This document shows, piece by piece, positions 5,824-8,807 of a stretch of 8,807 bases of DNA. Each line of letters starts with the position of its first letter. The stretch's first letter is position 1. The notes beneath the pieces were generated by a model. It was given only the letters and a program-made list of their open reading frames with translations, did no database searches and had not been told where the DNA came from. The DNA comes from Ktedonobacterales bacterium (GTDB taxonomy: Bacteria > Chloroflexota > Ktedonobacteria > Ktedonobacterales > JACDGC01), in assembly GCA_013815535.1 (NCBI GenBank), contig JACDGC010000117.1, positions 1 through 8,807 on the forward strand. Direction: 5' to 3'. The position numbers and the translations under genes were made by a program.

Positions 5824-7035
5824 TCATTGCAGGCGTTCGCCACGGAGTGTTGCATGCTGGGGTAGCGGGTCGCCGATGAGCGGGCGCACATAGTCCAAGA
5901 AGGCGGGGGTAACATTGACCCCATCAGGGGTGACATAGTTGGCGGGCATCAGTTTTTGCTCATTGGCGATGCGTTCGAGATCGGCTAACCCCGTTTCACA
6001 GGCATAGCGCGGACCATTGGTGCGCACCAGCGTCACCATCTTGCCCGTCACCCCCCGCACGGCGTAGCGCAGCGCCATCCGCCCCGCCTGATAGGCTTCG
6101 TCGCGGTCCGTCGCCGAGATGTGCATGGTCGACATTCGCTGCATGTCGCCAGGCTTGTCGAAACGGGCACGCATGCCCAATTCGCTGCGCACGAGGTCCA
6201 CGAGGGTCTGGGCCACGCCCGCCACTAATGGATGCCCAAAGGCATCCACGCCCTGCGCCATGGCTTCACCTAATTGCCGCCCAGCCGCGTCGGCCAGATG
6301 CTCGGCCACCACGACCACGCAGTAGCTTCGCTGGCGCACGGTCGCCCGCACGCGGCTCAGAAAGTCATTTGGGTCAAAGGCATATTCAGGCATGTAGATG
6401 AGGTGTGGCGCGTCCTCGGGTTTTTGTCGGCCCAGCGCGGCGGCGGCGGCCAGCCAGCCTGCATAGCGGCCCATGACTTCGATGATCTTCACTGGGTAGT
6501 GCTCGGGCATGGCTTCGGTGTTTCGCGCGGAATCTTGGGTCATCATGGCGATGAAACGGGCCGCACTGCCATAGCCAGGGCAATGATCGGTGACGGGGAG
6601 ATCGTTGTCGATGGTTTTGGGGATGCCAATGACGCGCAGATCATAGCCCATCTCTTCGGCTGCCTGCGCGACGCGGTGCGCGGTGTCGGCGGAATCATTG
6701 CCCCCAATATAGAGAAAATAGCGAATGCCCAGCTCACGCATCAGGTTGACGGCCCGCGCGGGGTCTTCTGGCTGCAATTTGTAACGGCACGAGCCCAGCG
6801 CGGCGGAGGGCGTATGCAGCAGCGCCTGCAACGTCGCCGCTGATTCACGGCGCAGGTCGATGATGCGCCGCGCCAACGCGCCTTCGATGCCGTTGAGCGC
6901 GCCATAGATGCCGTCGACTGCGTCGAGTCGCTGCGCTTCGTGGATCGCCCCCACCAGGCTCGCGTTAATGACCGCTGTTGGCCCACCAGACTGGCCGATC
7001 AGCACATGTCCCCGTTCCGCCAGTTGCCCTGCCAT
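5824..7035 (-). CDS. pfp: PPi-type 6-phosphofructokinase
   Basis: Phosphofructokinase that makes fructose 1,6-bisphosphate from fructose 6-phosphate in glycolysis, cytoplasmic. The 403-residue product has the family motifs GQSGGPTAVINAS (14-26), YIGGNDSADTA (109-119), GIPKTIDNDLP (137-147) with catalytic Asp143, EVMGRYAGW (186-194) and MPEYAFD (215-221). ATP-using enzymes carry GGDGS and PGTIDND at the second and third motifs. Here the equivalents are Asp114 (GGNDS) and Lys140 (PKTIDND), the pair associated with pyrophosphate use, which makes the step reversible. The start ATG is preceded on the minus strand by GGGAGAAGG, five nucleotides away. A minus-strand TATAAT (7074 to 7069) gives a leader of about 27 nt. 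The gene is divergent from the YceI gene and convergent with the DinB-like gene. ATP or mixed use cannot be excluded from sequence alone. Confidence 0.92.
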   Translation of the reverse strand: MAGQLAERGHVLIGQSGGPTAVINASLVGAIHEAQRLDAVDGIYGALNGIEGALARRIIDLRRESAATLQALLHTPSAALGSCRYKLQPEDPARAVNLMRELGIRYFLYIGGNDSADTAHRVAQAAEEMGYDLRVIGIPKTIDNDLPVTDHCPGYGSAARFIAMMTQDSARNTEAMPEHYPVKIIEVMGRYAGWLAAAAALGRQKPEDAPHLIYMPEYAFDPNDFLSRVRATVRQRSYCVVVVAEHLADAAGRQLGEAMAQGVDAFGHPLVAGVAQTLVDLVRSELGMRARFDKPGDMQRMSTMHISATDRDEAYQAGRMALRYAVRGVTGKMVTLVRTNGPRYACETGLADLERIANEQKLMPANYVTPDGVNVTPAFLDYVRPLIGDPLPQHATLRGERLQ

Positions 7036-7068
7036 GCGTGCCTTCTCCCGTTGCTAGCGCTCTTCCCC

Positions 7069-7098
7069 ATTATAGACGACTAAAGCGTGGTTAGGGAA
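7069..7098 (-). promoter_or_regulatory. pfp promoter
   Basis: On the minus strand TATAAT (7074 to 7069) is a perfect -10 hexamer, with a weak TTCCCT (7098 to 7093) 18 bp upstream as -35. Initiation near 7062 leaves a leader of about 27 nt containing the GGGAGAAGG ribosome-binding site. It lies back to back with the YceI-gene promoter. Confidence 0.5.
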
Positions 7099-7121
7099 CA
7101 CTGGCACGACTCCCTTGTATA

Positions 7122-7144
7122 TGAGCACGATTCTCATCAGAATC
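7122..7144. promoter_or_regulatory. Overlapping dyads, possible Fur-family operator
   Basis: TGAGCACGATTCTCA (7122-7136) agrees with the Fur-type box TGAGAATnATTCTCA at all but two positions. It overlaps a second, perfect 6-bp dyad, GATTCTCATCAGAATC (7129-7144). Together they occupy the position where the -35 of the rightward TATAAT promoter (7159-7164) would be, and lie about 24-46 bp upstream of the pfp -35. A metal- or peroxide-responsive Fur-family regulator, or another dimeric regulator, could act here. No binding protein is encoded in the window. Confidence 0.35.
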
Positions 7145-7158
7145 CCATATTCTTTCGC

Positions 7159-7164
7159 TATAAT
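7159..7164 (+). promoter_or_regulatory. YceI-gene promoter -10
   Basis: TATAAT with a TCGC context. No -35 is recognisable at 16-18 bp because that position holds the dyad described at 7122-7144. Initiation is expected near 7171, giving a leader of about 63 nt that consists largely of two stem-loops. Confidence 0.5.
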
Positions 7165-7176
7165 CAAGCGCAATGG

Positions 7177-7217
7177 ATGTGATGGGCAGCGCCCACCTCA
7201 CATGCCAGCGCACTGGC
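7177..7217 (+). promoter_or_regulatory. Two contiguous leader stem-loops before YceI gene
   Basis: First hairpin, 7177-7203: ATGTGA and TGGGC pair with GCCCA and TCACAT around an AGC loop, giving 11 base pairs with a two-C bulge. Second hairpin, 7204-7217: GCCAG pairs with CTGGC around a CGCA tetraloop. The second ends exactly where the GGAGGAA Shine-Dalgarno begins (7218-7224). This points to a structured leader acting on translation or stability. It matches no riboswitch class that I recognise. Confidence 0.5.
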
Positions 7218-7233
7218 GGAGGAATCTTTTCAT

Positions 7234-8106
7234 ATGGGTCAGCCCCTTTCTCGGCTACACCAATTACTCGGTCCCTCGTGGAGTCGCGCGCATCGTGAGA
7301 TCAGTCAACGGATGCGCCAGGCTCAACAGCAACTTACCCCTGCACTGCTACGCGCTCAGGCGGCCACCGCTGCACGGGTAGCTAGACTGCGAACCATGTG
7401 GCAGCAACCGCGCGGTCGCATCTTGCTCAGCTTGAGTGCTGGTGCGCTGCTCACCTTCATCATTGCGGGGGCCGTTGCGGGCAATTACGTTTTTGGTGGT
7501 GAAAACGATCAGGCATATCATGGGCCGATCACGGCACCGACGCTCGTGCCGACCAGTGGGGGCACGTTGTTTGCCATCAGTCAATCGGCATCGACGGCCA
7601 GCTTTACCATCCACGAGGTGTTGTTTGGCAAGCCTAAAACGGTCGTTGGCAAGACGCAACAGGTTGCCGGGCAGATCCTGATCGACGCTCATCAGCCCAG
7701 TCGCAGCAAACTGAGCACCATCCGTGTCGATTTAGGCACCCTGGCGACCGACGACGACCGGCGCACGCACACCTTGCATACACGCATTTTGCAGCCGAGC
7801 ACAGCGGCGAATGAATATGCCACCTTCGTGCCGACCTCCTACAGTGGCCTGCCGACGAGTTTTAGCATCGGCAAGCCCGTCACGTTTCACTTGCACGGGA
7901 ATCTCACGATCCATCAGGTGACGAAGCCCGAAGTATTCACCGTCACCTTGAAGCAAGTCAGTGCGACGCAACTGGTTGGCAGCGCCACAACCACGGTCAA
8001 CTATGCCGATTTCAAACTGGCGATTCCCAACATCCCCTTCGTTTCGGATGTCGGAAAATCCGTTGTCCTGGCGCTAGATTTCACGGCTGCCAAGCCAAAG
8101 GCGTAG
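7234..8106 (+). CDS. Membrane-anchored YceI-domain protein
   Basis: A 290-residue protein with a C-terminal YceI-like domain (about 108-286), a lipocalin-like beta-barrel that in characterised relatives binds polyisoprenoid lipids in the envelope. The domain is marked by LFAISQSASTASFTIHE (112-128), a glycine-containing QVAGQILIDA strand (143-152), IRVDLGTLATDDDRRTHTLHT (split as 163-175 and 176-183), and the terminal strands VNYADFKLAIPNIPFV (256-271) and VVLALDF (277-283). Instead of a normal signal peptide there are about 60 residues rich in Arg, Gln and Ala, probably cytoplasmic and helical, then one membrane segment (about 63-86). The barrel is therefore predicted to be held outside the membrane by a signal anchor. 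The start has GGAGGAA 9 nt upstream. An internal ATG at 7396 lacks a ribosome site. The ligand is unknown. Confidence 0.85.
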   Translation: MGQPLSRLHQLLGPSWSRAHREISQRMRQAQQQLTPALLRAQAATAARVARLRTMWQQPRGRILLSLSAGALLTFIIAGAVAGNYVFGGENDQAYHGPITAPTLVPTSGGTLFAISQSASTASFTIHEVLFGKPKTVVGKTQQVAGQILIDAHQPSRSKLSTIRVDLGTLATDDDRRTHTLHTRILQPSTAANEYATFVPTSYSGLPTSFSIGKPVTFHLHGNLTIHQVTKPEVFTVTLKQVSATQLVGSATTTVNYADFKLAIPNIPFVSDVGKSVVLALDFTAAKPKA

Positions 8107-8108
8107 TG

Positions 8109-8142
8109 TGTCAGCCACAGAGCGCTGGCTCCCTGGCTGACA
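8109..8142 (+). terminator. First stem-loop after YceI gene
   Basis: TGTCAGCCA (8109-8117) pairs perfectly with TGGCTGACA (8134-8142), beginning 2 nt after the YceI stop codon. No T-run follows. It may act with the next stem-loop as a transcript end or as protection against 3' exonucleases. Confidence 0.45.
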
Positions 8143-8188
8143 TGCCCCCATCTTTGCGGGTGATTTTCTCCGCAGTGATGGGGGCATG
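8141..8188. terminator. Large stem-loop in convergent gap
   Basis: CATGCCCCCATC (8141-8152) pairs perfectly with GATGGGGGCATG (8177-8188). An inner stem TGCGG/CCGCA (8155-8159, 8170-8174) encloses a 10-nt loop and is joined to the outer stem by a 2x2 internal loop. It shares two bases with the preceding hairpin. It sits between convergent genes and is symmetric, so it could terminate both transcripts, but it lacks the T-tract of a classic intrinsic terminator. Confidence 0.5.
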
Positions 8189-8291
8189 GCCTTTCGCACC
8201 GCACATTTTAGGGAAAGCGCAGTGATGATTCATGCGTGGATGGTAAATTGGCTTAATCTGCGCCCACTATTTTTCCCCTGGAAATGGTACA

Positions 8292-8807
8292 TCACGTCCT
8301 GTTTTGGTAGTGGAGGTGCACCATGCCATTGCCGAAACGGCGTTCATGCAACAGTTTGAGGTTCAAGCGCAGGTGGTGGGGGAGGGCGAGTTTGCCGTCA
8401 CCCACCACAACAGGAGAGAGGATCAGATGATATTCATCGACCAAACCGGCCTGGATCGCCTGAGCAGCGAGAGTGGGACCGCCCACCGTCATGTCCTTTT
8501 CTTCCTGTCTCTTCATCCGCCGGACCACTTCCGGGTCGAAGTCGTGCTCGATGCGCGTCCTCGCACTGGAAACGGTCTCTAGTGACTTCGAGTACACGAT
8601 CTTGTTGGCCGCCCGCCAGAGTTCTGCGAAATCCCGCACGGCGGGCGGCTCGTCGGCGGTGTGGACGGTCTCCCAGTAGGTCATCACCTCGTACATCCGG
8701 CGTCCAAAGAGGCAGGTCCCCACTGGCCGCTGAAGGTCGTTGACAAAACTATGCACTTCTTCGTCTGGCATGGCCCAGTCGAAATTGCCATGCTCGTCCA
8801 CAATATA
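8292..8807 (-). CDS. RibD-C / dihydrofolate reductase-fold protein, 5' end missing
   Basis: Partial gene running leftward, with 171 codons visible and the start beyond the right edge. The first visible residues, YIVDEHGNFDWAMPDEEVHS, match the early part of small RibD-C-domain proteins, which usually begin with a strand ending in SLDGYI. A dozen or so residues are therefore probably missing. Other family features are FGRRMYEVMTYWE, KIVYSKSL, the nucleotide-binding MTVGGPTLAAQAIQAGLVDE, and LILSPVVVGDGK. The fold is that of NADPH-dependent dihydrofolate reductase and the riboflavin reductase RibD C-terminus. Most stand-alone members, such as the YyaP/YwjB type, have no proven substrate, so true folate reduction should not be assumed despite folP being nearby. 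A GTG at 8801 is internal, not the start. Confidence 0.88.
   Translation of the reverse strand, partial: YIVDEHGNFDWAMPDEEVHSFVNDLQRPVGTCLFGRRMYEVMTYWETVHTADEPPAVRDFAELWRAANKIVYSKSLETVSSARTRIEHDFDPEVVRRMKRQEEKDMTVGGPTLAAQAIQAGLVDEYHLILSPVVVGDGKLALPHHLRLNLKLLHERRFGNGMVHLHYQNRT

Noticed and set aside
6274..6843. 189-residue plus-strand open frame
   Set aside because: It is antisense to pfp with no recognisable domain. High GC makes long antisense frames common.
8799..8801. GTG at 8801 as start of the RibD-C protein
   Set aside because: The frame is open to the edge and reads Tyr-Ile before it, matching the internal DGYI motif, so the gene is truncated by the window.

Overview
The window looks like ordinary chromosomal DNA from a GC-rich bacterium, most plausibly a member of the Chloroflexota. 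That placement is an inference from the style of the RecO, DHPS, YihY and membrane-anchored YceI proteins and the loose gene order. There is no rRNA or marker gene to prove it. I find no tRNA, rRNA, CRISPR array, insertion sequence, integrase, phage gene or toxin/defence module.

Layout. Positions 1-250 are a probably divergent intergenic region, with one candidate promoter pointing left out of the window and one pointing right to deoC. A rightward series follows: deoC (deoxyribose-phosphate aldolase), recO (recombination mediator) and folP (dihydropteroate synthase, 49 nt after recO and probably co-transcribed with it). Next come a YihY/BrkB-type membrane protein with an extra C-terminal membrane segment, a small FMN nitroreductase, and a DinB/maleylpyruvate-isomerase-fold protein that lacks the usual metal ligands. 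A convergent gap (5665-5823) separates these from a leftward pfp gene whose active-site residues point to PPi rather than ATP as phosphoryl donor. A divergent intergenic region (7036-7233) separates pfp from a rightward, membrane-anchored YceI-domain protein. After a convergent gap containing two tandem stem-loops, a leftward RibD-C/dihydrofolate-reductase-fold gene runs off the right edge, so its 5' end is missing.

The genes do not form one pathway. They cover nucleoside and sugar catabolism (deoC, pfp), recombinational repair (recO), folate synthesis (folP) and assorted redox or envelope functions. The most informative non-coding features are the promoters. Several starts are preceded by a similar -10 element, TACGAT or a close variant, often with an extended TGn, and usually with little or no -35. 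These promoters fix the starts of deoC and the nitroreductase downstream of longer in-frame alternatives. Several leaders carry a stem-loop immediately before the Shine-Dalgarno sequence. Two dyads at promoters (yihY and yceI) are candidate operators, and the yceI one resembles a Fur-family box. I did not find a convincing undescribed multi-gene system. The regulatory observations and some residue substitutions are the items worth a second look.
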